Origin: Mycobacterium sp. 1245805.9
GTDB lineage: Bacteria > Actinomycetota > Actinomycetes > Mycobacteriales > Mycobacteriaceae
Direction of reading: 5' to 3'
DNA length: 64,000 bases
Assembly: GCF_001672915.1 (NCBI RefSeq)
Contig: NZ_LZKR01000034.1
Coordinates: 51,272-115,271 of the forward strand
The notes below the pieces were generated by a model that saw nothing but the letters and a program-made list of their open reading frames with translations, was not told the DNA's origin and searched no databases. The translations under genes were made by a program, and so were the position numbers. Of the stretch, positions 36,350-45,213 are shown piece by piece. Position 1 is the stretch's first letter. Every line of letters begins with the position of its first letter.

Positions 36350-38272
36350 ATGAACGCGCGTGTCGAGCAGTTGGAGTTTCAGGCCGAGGCCCGGCAACTG
36401 CTGGATTTGATGGTCCACTCGGTCTACTCCAACAAGGACTCGTTTCTGCGGGAGCTGATCTCGAACGCCTCCGATGCGCTGGACAAGCTGCGGCTGGAAG
36501 CGTTCCGCAACAAGGACCTCGATGTCGACACCTCCGACCTGCATATCGAGATCGACGTCGACAAAAGCGCACGCACGCTGACCGTCCGCGACAACGGCAT
36601 CGGGATGACCCGCGACGAAGTGGTGGACCTGATCGGCACGCTGGCCAAGTCCGGCACCGCCGAGCTGCGCCAGCAGCTAAGGGAGGCCAAGAACGCGTCC
36701 GCGTCCGAGGAACTGATCGGCCAGTTCGGCATCGGCTTCTACTCGAGCTTCATGGTCGCCGACAAGGTCGAGCTGCTGACCCGCAAGGCCGGCGAGAGCG
36801 ACGCCACCCGGTGGGAATCCAGCGGCGAGGGCACCTACACCATCGAATCCGTCGAGGACGCGCCGCAGGGAACCTCGGTCACCCTGCACCTCAAGCCCGA
36901 AGACGCCGAGGACGAGCTGCACGACTACACCGCGGAGTGGAAAATCCGGCACCTCGTCAAGCGGTACTCCGACTTCATCTCCTGGCCCATCCGGATGGAA
37001 GTCGAGAAACGCACCCCGGCCGAAGAGGGCGGCGAGGAGACCGTCACGCTCGAGACCGAGACCCTCAACTCGATGAAGGCGCTGTGGGCCAGGCCCAAGG
37101 AGGAGGTCTCCGCCGAGGAGTACAACGAGTTCTACAAGCACATCGCGCACGCCTGGGACGACCCGCTCGAGGTCATCGCGATGAAGGCCGAGGGCACCTT
37201 CGAATACCAGGCCCTGCTGTTCATCCCGTCGCACGCCCCGTTCGACCTGTTCGACCGGGACTCCCACGTCGGGATCCAGCTGTACGTCAAGCGCGTGTTC
37301 ATCATGGGCGATTGCGACGAGCTGCTGCCGAAATACCTGCGCTTCGTCAAGGGCGTCGTCGACGCACAAGACTTGTCGCTCAACGTTTCTCGGGAAATCC
37401 TGCAGCAGGACAGGCAGATCAAGGCGATCCGTCGCCGGCTGACCAAGAAGGTCCTGTCCACGATCAAGGAGCTGCAATCCGAGCGGCCCGACGACTACCG
37501 CACCCTGTGGACCCAGTTCGGCAGGGCCATCAAGGAGGGACTGCTCTCCGACGCCGACAACAAGGACATGCTGCTGCAGGTGTCGTCGTTCGCCTCCACC
37601 CACAGCGAGGAGGAGGCCACCACCCTGGCCGAGTACGTCGAGCGGATGAAGGACGGTCAGCAGCAGATCTTCTACGCCACCGGCGAGACGCGCCAGCAGC
37701 TGTTGAAGTCACCGCACCTCGAGGCGTTCAAGGCCAAGGGCTACGAGGTGCTGCTGCTCACCGACCCGGTCGACGAAGTGTGGGTGGGGGTGGTCGACGA
37801 GTTCGACGGCAAGCCGCTGCAGTCGGTGGCCAGGGGCGAGGTGGACCTCGACGACGAGGAGGGCAAGAGCGAGGCCGAGCGCGAGGAGCAGGAGAAGGAG
37901 TTCGCCGACCTGCTGACCTGGCTGAAGGAGACCCTGAGCGAGCACGTCAAGGACGTGCGGCTGTCGACGCGGCTGACCGAGTCGCCGGCCTGCCTGATCA
38001 CCGACGCCTTCGGGATCACACCGACCCTGGCGCGCCTGTACCGCGCCACCGGGCAGGACGTTCCGGTGGGCAAGCGGATCCTCGAACTCAACCCGAACCA
38101 TCCGCTCGTCACCGGCCTGCGGGACGCGCACAAGGACCGCGCCGACGACCAGTCGGTCGCCGAGACCGCCGAACTGCTCTACGGCACAGCGCTTCTCGCC
38201 GAGGGCGGTGCGCTCGAGGATCCGGCGCGGTTCGCCGAGCTGCTGGCGCAGCGTTTGGCGCGCACGGTCTGA
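36350..38272 (+). CDS. htpG: HtpG (Hsp90) molecular chaperone
   Basis: A 640-residue Hsp90. GHKL ATPase motifs: ELISNASDALDKL (about 28-40), DNGIGM near 81, GQFGIGFYS near 123. The middle domain carries the catalytic Arg loop (SLNVSREILQQDRQIKAIRRRL), and the C-terminal dimerisation domain lacks the eukaryotic MEEVD tail. Length matches M. tuberculosis HtpG (Rv2299c). AGGGAG lies upstream of ATG 36350. It assists folding of client proteins under stress in the cytosol. Confidence 0.97.
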   Translation: MNARVEQLEFQAEARQLLDLMVHSVYSNKDSFLRELISNASDALDKLRLEAFRNKDLDVDTSDLHIEIDVDKSARTLTVRDNGIGMTRDEVVDLIGTLAKSGTAELRQQLREAKNASASEELIGQFGIGFYSSFMVADKVELLTRKAGESDATRWESSGEGTYTIESVEDAPQGTSVTLHLKPEDAEDELHDYTAEWKIRHLVKRYSDFISWPIRMEVEKRTPAEEGGEETVTLETETLNSMKALWARPKEEVSAEEYNEFYKHIAHAWDDPLEVIAMKAEGTFEYQALLFIPSHAPFDLFDRDSHVGIQLYVKRVFIMGDCDELLPKYLRFVKGVVDAQDLSLNVSREILQQDRQIKAIRRRLTKKVLSTIKELQSERPDDYRTLWTQFGRAIKEGLLSDADNKDMLLQVSSFASTHSEEEATTLAEYVERMKDGQQQIFYATGETRQQLLKSPHLEAFKAKGYEVLLLTDPVDEVWVGVVDEFDGKPLQSVARGEVDLDDEEGKSEAEREEQEKEFADLLTWLKETLSEHVKDVRLSTRLTESPACLITDAFGITPTLARLYRATGQDVPVGKRILELNPNHPLVTGLRDAHKDRADDQSVAETAELLYGTALLAEGGALEDPARFAELLAQRLARTV

Positions 38273-38337
38273 GCGTTTCGGGTGGCCACGGCCGCTAAAT
38301 GCGATTGAATTCCGCCTGGAAGGGCTAAACACCACCC

Positions 38338-38553
38338 ATGGCCAAGTTCCGGATCATCGACCCACATGGCGGGATTGTGGCGAGCAAGAATTTCGAGAGC
38401 GCCGAGGCCGCGTACGCGTGGTTCACCGACGCCGTCGCGGGCAGCACCGAGCTGGGCTGGCGCATGGAGGTCGACGACTCGGGGCGCTGGGCATTCTTCG
38501 ATGACACCGAAGGCTTCACCGCCCCGGCGAGCCGCCGTCCATATCGGCGCTGA
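38338..38553 (+). CDS. small conserved-looking hypothetical protein
   Basis: A 71-residue protein, MAKFRIIDPHGGIVASKNF..., with an alternating strand-helix-strand pattern (KFRIID, SAEAAYAWFTDAV, WRMEVDDSGRWAFFDD). It looks like a compact alpha/beta domain without export signal. GGAAGGG lies about 14 bases upstream. It follows htpG in the same direction after 65 bases. Family unknown to me. Confidence 0.6.
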   Translation: MAKFRIIDPHGGIVASKNFESAEAAYAWFTDAVAGSTELGWRMEVDDSGRWAFFDDTEGFTAPASRRPYRR

Positions 38554-38554
38554 A

Positions 38555-39277
38555 TTACCGGCCTGACGTTTCCGGGGGGTTTTCGCCCAAGAGGCGGTGG
38601 AGCAGCTCGCCGGTGCCGAGCAGGTGCTTGGTGACCAGCGACTGCGCGCGTGCGACGTCGCCCCCGCGCACCGCCCTGAGCAGCGCCGCATGTTCGCGGT
38701 CGGACTCGCCCTTGTAGGACGGCAGCCCGAACTTGAGCCGCAGGTAGCGCTCGCCGCGCTCGTGCAGCATGCCGATCAGGGCGAGCAGTTGTGGCCGCGC
38801 GGCCGGCTCGTAGAGGCTCAGGTGAAAGGCCTCGTTGCGCGCGACGTACAGCGACGGCTCGGTTTCGGCCGAGGCCGCCTTGCACAGCGCTTCGCAGTGG
38901 CGCAGCGTGTCCGCCGTGTGGGCGGGTATCGCCAGCCCGATGGCGAGGCTTTCGAGGGCGGCGCGGATCTCGTAGACCTCGCGCGCCTCGTCGGCCGACA
39001 ACGGGGCCACCGTCGCCCCCTTGTTCATCTCCACCTTGGCCCAGCCTTCGCTCTCCAGCTGGCGCAGGGCCTCGCGAACCGGGATCGCGCTGACCGAGAA
39101 GTGCCGCGCGACGGCGTCTTGGCGCAGCGGCGCCCCGGGGGCGAGGGTGCCGTCGACGATCGCGGCGCGCAGCGCATTGGCGATCAACCGTGACGTGCTG
39201 CCCCGTTCCGCCAGCGAGAGCGCCGTGGGTAACGCGTTCAGCGCATTGTCCGGCGCGGTCCGACCTGTTACGCTCAT
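38555..39277 (-). CDS. GntR-family (FCD) transcription regulator
   Basis: A 240-residue regulator with N-terminal GntR winged helix (IANALRAAIVDGTLAPGAPLRQDAVARHFSVSAIPVREALRQLESEGW) and an all-helical FCD effector domain containing metal/ligand residues (NEAFHLSLYEPA, EHAALLRAVRGGD). It diverges from an MFS transporter across 101 bases holding a perfect A+T palindrome. It is likely the repressor of that transporter, with a small acid as inducer. Confidence 0.9.
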   Translation of the reverse strand: MSVTGRTAPDNALNALPTALSLAERGSTSRLIANALRAAIVDGTLAPGAPLRQDAVARHFSVSAIPVREALRQLESEGWAKVEMNKGATVAPLSADEAREVYEIRAALESLAIGLAIPAHTADTLRHCEALCKAASAETEPSLYVARNEAFHLSLYEPAARPQLLALIGMLHERGERYLRLKFGLPSYKGESDREHAALLRAVRGGDVARAQSLVTKHLLGTGELLHRLLGENPPETSGR

Positions 39278-39283
39278 CACTAT

Positions 39284-39295
39284 ATTATATATAAT
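39284..39295. promoter_or_regulatory. GntR operator candidate ATTATATATAAT
   Basis: A perfect 12-base palindrome seven bases upstream of the GntR start and 84 bases upstream of the MFS start, in an otherwise G+C-rich genome. FCD-type GntR regulators bind short A+T-rich palindromes, so binding here would control both genes. Confidence 0.65.
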
Positions 39296-39378
39296 GTGAT
39301 GCCGGACGGTGGCTAGTGCCAAACCGGCCCGCGTATGCGAATTCCGATAGTCGTTCTACCCGTGCCAACGGAGGCCAG

Positions 39379-40680
39379 ATGACGTCAACGACGGAGCCGG
39401 CGAGCCTCACCAGGCGTCGCACGCCGCTCAATCGCTCCCAGATCGCGGGTTTCTGGGGCGCGTGGACGGGTTGGACGCTCGACGGGATGGATTCGTTCAT
39501 CTACGCGCTCGTGCTCGCCCCCGCGCTGACCGAACTGCTGCCGCGTTCGGGTATCGCCGCGACGTCGACCAATGTCGGTCTCGCGGGATCGATCCTGTTC
39601 GCCCTGTTCCTGGTGGGCTGGGGGCTGTCGTTCATCTGGGGCCCGATCGCCGACCGCTTCGGGCGCACCAAGGTGCTGGCCGCGACCATCTTTACCTTCG
39701 CCATCTTCACCGGGCTTTCGGCCGCGGCGCAAAACGTCTGGCAGCTGGCGATTTTCCGTTTTATCGCGGGTGTCGGCATCGGCGGCGAGTGGGCGCTTGC
39801 GGGGACGTACGTGGCCGAGGCGTGGCCCGAGGACCGGCGCAAGATGGGGGCGGGCTATCTGCAGACCGGCTACTACGCCGGGTTCTTCCTGGCGGCGGCG
39901 CTGAACTACACCATCGGCGTCCATTTCGGTTGGCGCGCAATGTTTCTGACCGGCGCGGTGCCGATCGTCGTCGCGATCCTGATCCTGACGCGGGTGAAGG
40001 AGACGGAGAAGTGGGAGAAGCTGGAGGCTCAGCCCGCGGCCCGCGTGAGGCCGCTGCGGGAGATTCTCGGGCCGCGCTACCGGCGTCGCACCTGGGCGGC
40101 GTGCGCGCTGCTGACGATCGCGATCGTGGGGCTGTGGGCCGGCGCCGTCTACGAGCCCACCGCCGTGATTCAGTTGGCGCAGCACGCCGGTTTCGACAAG
40201 GCCGGCGCGACCAGGACGGCGTCCTGGGCGACGGGCCTGTTGTCGATCGGCACCATCTTGGGGTGTCTGATCGTGCCGGTGCTCTCCGAGCGCATCGGGC
40301 GCCGAAAGACGCTGGCGATTTACTTTGCGGGAATGGCCGTTTCGATCATCGGCAGCTTCGGTTGGGCGTTCTATCTGCCCAACGGGCTCGCACCGTTCAT
40401 CGCGTGGCTGTTCGTGCTGGGGTTCTTCGGCGGCAACTTCGCGATCTTCAGCCTCTGGCTGCCCGAGCAATTCGAGACGCGCGTGCGCGCGACGGCGTTC
40501 GCGTTCTGCACCTCGTTCGGCCGCTTCGTCGGGGCCGGCGTGAACTTCCTGCTCGGCGCGGCCGTCCTGCACCTGCATACCCTGGGATTGCCCGTGGCGC
40601 TGACGGCCATCGCGTTCGTGATCGGGCTGTTCGTCATCCCGTTTGCGCCTGAGACGCGGGGCGAGGCGCTGCCCCAATAG
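39379..40680 (+). CDS. MFS transporter, aromatic-acid/metabolite:H+ symporter type
   Basis: A 433-residue major facilitator with 12 helices. Signatures: TLDGMDSFIYALVLAPAL in helix 1, GPIADRFGRTKVLA between helices 2 and 3, GGEWALAGTYVAEAWPEDRR around helices 4-5, and SERIGRRKTLA after helix 8. This is the sugar/aromatic acid symporter branch (similar to sialate and benzoate-type carriers). GGAGG lies upstream of ATG 39379. Probably controlled by the divergent GntR protein. The substrate is unknown. Confidence 0.85.
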   Translation: MTSTTEPASLTRRRTPLNRSQIAGFWGAWTGWTLDGMDSFIYALVLAPALTELLPRSGIAATSTNVGLAGSILFALFLVGWGLSFIWGPIADRFGRTKVLAATIFTFAIFTGLSAAAQNVWQLAIFRFIAGVGIGGEWALAGTYVAEAWPEDRRKMGAGYLQTGYYAGFFLAAALNYTIGVHFGWRAMFLTGAVPIVVAILILTRVKETEKWEKLEAQPAARVRPLREILGPRYRRRTWAACALLTIAIVGLWAGAVYEPTAVIQLAQHAGFDKAGATRTASWATGLLSIGTILGCLIVPVLSERIGRRKTLAIYFAGMAVSIIGSFGWAFYLPNGLAPFIAWLFVLGFFGGNFAIFSLWLPEQFETRVRATAFAFCTSFGRFVGAGVNFLLGAAVLHLHTLGLPVALTAIAFVIGLFVIPFAPETRGEALPQ

Positions 40681-40699
40681 GGGGCTCGATGCCGCCGAC

Positions 40700-40748
40700 C
40701 CTGTAAATCTGCAGACGAAGTGCGAGTGGGGGCCTGCAGGATTACAGG
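40700..40748. terminator. imperfect inverted repeat between convergent genes
   Basis: CCTGTAAATCTGCAG (40700-40714) and CCTGCAGGATTACAGG (40733-40748) can pair with one bulge or mismatch across an 18-base loop. It lies between the stops of the MFS (40680) and NRMT-type (40796) genes and is a plausible two-way terminator. Confidence 0.6.
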
Positions 40749-40795
40749 TTCGACGCACGGCGGGGAGTGTTTGGTGATTGTCGGGATCGGGCCAC

Positions 40796-42433
40796 TCAGC
40801 GCCCGAGCTGGACGGCTTTGACCACCAGCAGCAGCGCCCCGATGACCAGATAGCTGCGCAGCGCGATCATGCCGAGCCGGGTGCCGGGGGACCAGGTGAC
40901 GGGTTCGAGCAGCGTCAGCGGCGGCATCCGCCAGCTGTTGCGGTCGACGGGCCGCGCGGGCGGTGTTGCGGCCGGTTTCGCGGGCTGGCCGCGGGCCACC
41001 CAGCGCAGCGCCGGCACCGCGGCGGCGGCGAGGATGACCAGCGCCAGGGAGAGGTACCCGGACACGGCGACGACGTCGATGTGGGGGAACAGGGTGGTGG
41101 CCATCAGGATTCCCGACAACAGCAGCAGGATGCCGACGATCAGCCCGGCGACCCAGTTGAGCCAGGGCCGATTGACCCAGGGCCCCAACACTTCCCGGTC
41201 GTTGCACAGCAACAGCAGGAACACGCTGGCGCTGGGCAACAGCAGGCCGGCGAGCGCCTGCACGGCAGTGGTGATCAAACCCAGCGGCGCGCCGGGGATG
41301 AGCACGATGGCCGCGGCCAGCGCCACCATCGCGGTGTAGGAGAGGTAGAACTGCTTGGCGTCGGCGAACCCGCGGTGCAGCGAATGCTTGAGGCCGAAGA
41401 CGTCGCCGAAGGCGTAACTGGTGGCCAGCGTCACGGCGGCCGCGCCGATGATCGACGCGTCCATCAGCACGATGGCGAAAAACGCGCCGAGCGTCGCGCT
41501 GTGCTGGCCGAGCAGGTGCGCGATGGCCCCGGCGTCGGTGAACCCGCCCACGGTGTTGGTCGAGCGCGCCGCCCAATCGCCGGTCATCAACAGGGCAGCG
41601 GCGCCGACGATCACCACGAACGCCCCGATCACGGTGTCGGCGCGCTCGTAGGCCATGAACCGCGGCGTGATCCGTTTGTCGACCACGTTGGACTGCTGAA
41701 AAAACAGCTGCCAGGGCGCGACCGTGGTGCCGACGATGGCGATGATCAGCAGCACCGCATCCGAACTCACGCCGCCCGAGATGCTCGGCACCACAAACGA
41801 CTTCGCCGCGTGCGCCCACTGCGGGTGCGACATGAGCAGCATCGGGATCTGCAGCAGGGTGACGGCGATGAAGATGAACATGGCCCGCTCCCAGCGCCGG
41901 AAGCTGCCGCTGGCCATGATGACGACAAGCGCCACCGCCGAGATCGGCACCACAACGTATTTGGAGACGCCGATGTAGTCGGCGGCCAGGGTGATGCCGA
42001 TGAACTCGGTGACGATCGTCAGGAAGTTGAGCAGGAACAGGTCGCCGACGGAGAACCAGCCCCAGCCGCGGCCGAAGCGTTCGTTGATCAACCGGGCGTG
42101 GCCGACACCGGTGACCGCGCCGAGCCGGACCACCATCTCCTGGTTGACGATGAGCACCGGGATGAGCAGCAGCAGGACCCACAACAGGGAGTAGCCGTAG
42201 TTCTGGCCGGCCTGGGTGTAGGTGGCGACCCCGCCGGCGTCGTTGTCGCCGACCATCACGATGATCCCGGGACCGACGATGGCCAGCAGCGTCAGCAGCC
42301 GGGTCTTCCACGTCCGCGGATGGTCGGCCTCGCTGAGCTTGACGCGCCCGAACGCACCCTCGATGTCGCCCAGGTGCGCGCTGTCGAGCACCGCGCTGAG
42401 CCCGTGTTTGGTCTCGTCCGCGCTCGACGTCAC
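40796..42433 (-). CDS. Nramp-family transporter with NRMT (Mg2+-type) signature
   Basis: A 545-residue multi-pass membrane protein of the SLC11/Nramp fold. The helix 1 metal motif, DPGN in true Fe/Mn transporters, is D65-A66-G67-G68 here. The helix 6 motif, normally MPH, is A239-P240-W241. Loss of the Asn and Met ligands is the hallmark of Nramp-related magnesium transporters (NRMT), so Mg2+ (or Mn2+) is a better guess than Fe2+. Its start overlaps the stop of the upstream MgtE-like sensor gene by ATGA, so the two are translationally coupled. A cytosolic tail carries Pro/Ala-rich sequence near 450-480. Confidence 0.85.
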   Translation of the reverse strand: MTSSADETKHGLSAVLDSAHLGDIEGAFGRVKLSEADHPRTWKTRLLTLLAIVGPGIIVMVGDNDAGGVATYTQAGQNYGYSLLWVLLLLIPVLIVNQEMVVRLGAVTGVGHARLINERFGRGWGWFSVGDLFLLNFLTIVTEFIGITLAADYIGVSKYVVVPISAVALVVIMASGSFRRWERAMFIFIAVTLLQIPMLLMSHPQWAHAAKSFVVPSISGGVSSDAVLLIIAIVGTTVAPWQLFFQQSNVVDKRITPRFMAYERADTVIGAFVVIVGAAALLMTGDWAARSTNTVGGFTDAGAIAHLLGQHSATLGAFFAIVLMDASIIGAAAVTLATSYAFGDVFGLKHSLHRGFADAKQFYLSYTAMVALAAAIVLIPGAPLGLITTAVQALAGLLLPSASVFLLLLCNDREVLGPWVNRPWLNWVAGLIVGILLLLSGILMATTLFPHIDVVAVSGYLSLALVILAAAAVPALRWVARGQPAKPAATPPARPVDRNSWRMPPLTLLEPVTWSPGTRLGMIALRSYLVIGALLLVVKAVQLGR

Positions 42434-43752
42434 GGTGACTCGGCTTCAGGGGTGTGGCCGTCGGTCGGTTGGGCGACTTCGCGGAACGGACGGGGGGCGG
42501 GCTCGCGTCGGCGCCAGTCCTCGGGGATGGTCGCTTCCAGGACGTCGTCGACGGTGACCACGCCGAGCACGCGGTCCTCCTCGTCGACCACCGGGATGGA
42601 GTAGAGGTTGAAGTCGGCCATCAACAGCGCGATGTCGGTCAGGTCGGCGTCGGCGCTGACGCACACAGGATCCGAATCCATCAGTGCGCCAACGCTTTCG
42701 GCGGGATCCGCCTGCAACAGGGTGATCACCGACACCACTCCGGCCAGCCGTTCGCCCTCGTCGAGGACATGCACCTTGATCAACGCCTCGGGCTGGACGG
42801 TGCGCGCGGACGCGATCAGGCCCAGCGCCGAGGCCGCCGTGGCGGTGGCGGCGCAAGAGACGAAGTCGACGTTCATCAACCCGCCGGCGCTTTCGGGGTT
42901 GAACCCCATCAGGGTGATCACCTTGGTGCGCTGCGGGGCGGGCATCAGCTCCAGCACGCGCCGACGCCGGGACTGGCGCAGGTCGGCGATCGCGTCGGCG
43001 GCGTCGTCGGCGCGCATCCGGCCCAACAGCGCGGCGACCTCGTCGTCGGGCATGTCGTCCAGGAACCGGCTGGCCTTGTCGGGGTCCAGTTCCTCGAAGA
43101 CGTCGGCTTCCAATTCCGGGTCACTGCGCACCCGGTCGAGGATTTCGCCGCCTTCGGTCTTGTCGGCGTCCTCGAGGAGGTCGGCGATCTCGGCGGCCTT
43201 GAACTCGCCGAACCGGTCCGACAGGCGCCGCACGGCGTCGGAGCCACCATGGCCGATCAGCGGTTCGAATGCCTTCCAATCGCGCGCCGCATGCCCGCCG
43301 GAATGCTTGATCAGGCCGAACAACGTCGGTGGCCGGCGGGTATCCAGCCGCGCCACCACCCACCCGTCCCCGGTGTCCTCGAGCTCGACGTCATACGCGC
43401 GCACCAAGTCCGCGGCGGCGACATCGATCAGCCGATGGCCCAGCACGTCGGCGCGCAACAACACCTCACCGTCGCGGCGCTCGAACCCGCGGAGGTCAAC
43501 TTTGTTCTTGGTCAGGACGATTCGTTTCGGGGCGAACTCTTCGATGGACTTGGTGCCGACGAATACCCGACGCCCGCCGACGCCCGCCACAATCCCCGTC
43601 ACCGACGGATAGTCGTCCGCGCCCCGGAGTCGCACGATCACGTCCTCGACGCGGCCCACGGCCTCACCGGCGCGGGCCACCACTGGTGCGCGCAGCAACT
43701 CGGAGAGATGGATCACCGGCGGCCCACCGCGGGGCTTCTCTGATGTGCTCAC
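42430..43752 (-). CDS. soluble MgtE-N/CBS Mg2+-sensor-like protein with PRC-like domain
   Basis: A 440-residue soluble protein. N-terminal PRC-barrel-like region (GRVEDVIVRLRG, KVDLRGFERRDGEVLL) to about residue 130, then the superhelical MgtE N domain (ADVFEELDPDKASRFLDDMPDDEVAALLGRM, PESAGGLMNVDFV), then two CBS motifs (about 300-415). In MgtE channels these cytosolic domains bind Mg2+ and gate the pore; here the membrane domain is missing and the next gene is an NRMT-type transporter. GTG 43752 has GAGGAGGA upstream. It is best read as the Mg2+ sensor of that transporter. No M-box riboswitch is recognised in the 220-base leader. Confidence 0.85.
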   Translation of the reverse strand: MSTSEKPRGGPPVIHLSELLRAPVVARAGEAVGRVEDVIVRLRGADDYPSVTGIVAGVGGRRVFVGTKSIEEFAPKRIVLTKNKVDLRGFERRDGEVLLRADVLGHRLIDVAAADLVRAYDVELEDTGDGWVVARLDTRRPPTLFGLIKHSGGHAARDWKAFEPLIGHGGSDAVRRLSDRFGEFKAAEIADLLEDADKTEGGEILDRVRSDPELEADVFEELDPDKASRFLDDMPDDEVAALLGRMRADDAADAIADLRQSRRRRVLELMPAPQRTKVITLMGFNPESAGGLMNVDFVSCAATATAASALGLIASARTVQPEALIKVHVLDEGERLAGVVSVITLLQADPAESVGALMDSDPVCVSADADLTDIALLMADFNLYSIPVVDEEDRVLGVVTVDDVLEATIPEDWRRREPAPRPFREVAQPTDGHTPEAESP

Positions 43753-43973
43753 TTGTCCTCCTCAACGCTGTGCGACGATCGCCCGCAGGATGCCAGCTGC
43801 GGGTACCGCTTACAACCAGGTTCGGTGATGGCGCAAGTATCGTGGCTCGACCGGTTTGGCCGCCAGAGCGTACGCCGCGGCCGCGGGGAATAGCTACAGC
43901 CAACAGGTAAACGCCGGGTGGCCATCGGGGAATGCCGCGCCCGGCGGCTCGCTAAAACGCTTGTACGAGTGGG

Positions 43974-44723
43974 TTATTGCTTGTCGACCTTGCCGGCGAT
44001 CTGGTTGGCAACGGTGACGGCCAGGTCCCCAGGATCCTTGCGGCATGCGTCGACGTCGATCACCACGTTGTTGCGCACGGTCAGCGCGCGCTGACAGCTC
44101 TGGGCCAGCGTGGTGCCGTTCTTGGTCGCGGACACGTTCGTGGTGGTGCTCAAAACGCCGTTGGTGTTGGAGACCACTCCCACCTTCCACTGGATTTCGG
44201 GCGAGTCCGCGTCGCCGGGAATCGTGCCCTGGCGGTTGGCGCACTCAGGCCAGCGCTGGGTGGAGGCGGTGAAGAAGGCGTTCGCCTCCTTGGCGGACGG
44301 GAACAACACCACCACCTCGGTCACCTCGGGGTCGGGATCGTTCGAACTCGCTGGGAGCGGGGTGGTGGCGCGTTCCCGGTGAACTGCCGTGTTGCCGCTG
44401 CCGGCATAGACGGGGGCCTCGCCGGGATGCTGAATGAAGAGGCATTCGGCCGGAAATTTGTATCCCTGCGGGTAGTTCGTGGTGCTGTCGTCCGGCAGCG
44501 TGTCGAACTTGTCACCGACGGTCGTTCCGGTGCCGCCTACCGCGCTGTCGATCTCGGGCGGGGTGAGCATGAGATTGAGCAGCGCGGCCTGGGCCAGGGG
44601 CGGCTTGGACGGGGTGGTGGTTGTCGTCGACGACGAGGCCGCGCCGCCCCCGCCCCCGCCGCCACAGCCCGCGGCCAGTATCCCGACGACGGCTACGGCG
44701 GCCGCGGTTGTCTGCTTGCGCAT
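43974..44723 (-). CDS. PknH-type sensor-domain lipoprotein, paralogue
   Basis: A 249-residue lipoprotein. Lipobox ILAAGC ends the signal peptide; a run of Gly and a Ser/Thr linker follow, then the PknH-type extracellular domain (AECLFIQ, WPECANR, SCQRALTVRNNVVIDVDAC). It parallels the protein at 5763-6509 in Cys spacing and the RNNV(V/I)ID motif. Start 44723 (MRKQTTAAAV) was chosen because the signal peptide begins there; GAAGGGC lies upstream. It stands alone with no adjacent kinase. An inverted repeat lies just upstream. Confidence 0.85.
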   Translation of the reverse strand: MRKQTTAAAVAVVGILAAGCGGGGGGGAASSSTTTTTPSKPPLAQAALLNLMLTPPEIDSAVGGTGTTVGDKFDTLPDDSTTNYPQGYKFPAECLFIQHPGEAPVYAGSGNTAVHRERATTPLPASSNDPDPEVTEVVVLFPSAKEANAFFTASTQRWPECANRQGTIPGDADSPEIQWKVGVVSNTNGVLSTTTNVSATKNGTTLAQSCQRALTVRNNVVIDVDACRKDPGDLAVTVANQIAGKVDKQ

Positions 44724-44740
44724 GGTTGAGCGCCCTTCGT

Positions 44741-44761
44741 GCTTGAGTTGGCTCCTCAAGC
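44741..44761. promoter_or_regulatory. inverted repeat upstream of sensor lipoprotein
   Basis: GCTTGAG (44741-44747) and CTCAAGC (44755-44761) form a perfect 7-base dyad with a 7-base spacer, 18-38 bases upstream of the lipoprotein start. It could be a regulator-binding site or a leader hairpin. Confidence 0.4.
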
Positions 44762-44844
44762 GTTCCGCGCACCCCCACGCGTCGGCTATTCAGAGGTGGT
44801 TTGCGGGTGGAGCATACGACAGCGTGGCGCTGGCACACTGGGGT

Positions 44845-45213
44845 GTGCCCGAAATCGCCTTCAACTCTGTGTCACCGATCGTGCCGGTGAAAGACCTGGA
44901 CGCCGCACTCGACCGTTATCGCCGACTCGGCTTCGACGCGCGCGCCTACGAGGGCCCGGAACGCTACGGGTTCGTCGACCGCGGGTCGGTCTCCATTCAC
45001 CTCACCGAATGGGCCGAGCACGATCCGCTTCGCACCGCCGCGAGTGTGTATCTCTACGTCGACGACGCCGACGCCCTCCACGCGGAGTGGGCGGCGCTGG
45101 ACAACCTCGCCGGCCGCCTGATCGAACCGCGCGAAACGCCCTACGGACTAAGGGAATTCGCCTACGTCGATCCCGACGGCACCCTACACCGGATCGGTTC
45201 GCCGAACGTCTGA
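44845..45213 (+). CDS. VOC-superfamily (glyoxalase/bleomycin-resistance-like) protein
   Basis: A 122-residue vicinal-oxygen-chelate protein: VSPIVPVKDLDAALDRYRRLGF opening, SIHLTEW middle, and PYGLREFAYVDPDGTLHRIG ending with the usual acidic ligand region. Proteins like this often bind or detoxify small molecules. GTG 44845 is the likeliest start; GTG 44824 is possible. The 3' end overlaps the convergent DMT gene by 30 bases. Confidence 0.8.
   Translation: MPEIAFNSVSPIVPVKDLDAALDRYRRLGFDARAYEGPERYGFVDRGSVSIHLTEWAEHDPLRTAASVYLYVDDADALHAEWAALDNLAGRLIEPRETPYGLREFAYVDPDGTLHRIGSPNV

Noticed and set aside
36286..38298. A 670-codon frame overlapping htpG on the same strand.
   Set aside because: Out of frame with a complete Hsp90 gene and lacking any recognisable domain.
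40371..42604. Long open frames on both strands overlapping the Nramp-type gene.
   Set aside because: The Nramp frame has membrane helices and family motifs; the others are rich in Arg, Asp, Gln and His typical of shadows.
43753..43973. Possible M-box Mg2+ riboswitch in the leader of the Mg2+-sensor/transporter operon.
   Set aside because: I could not find the conserved M-box core in either orientation; the leader looks like plain promoter DNA.
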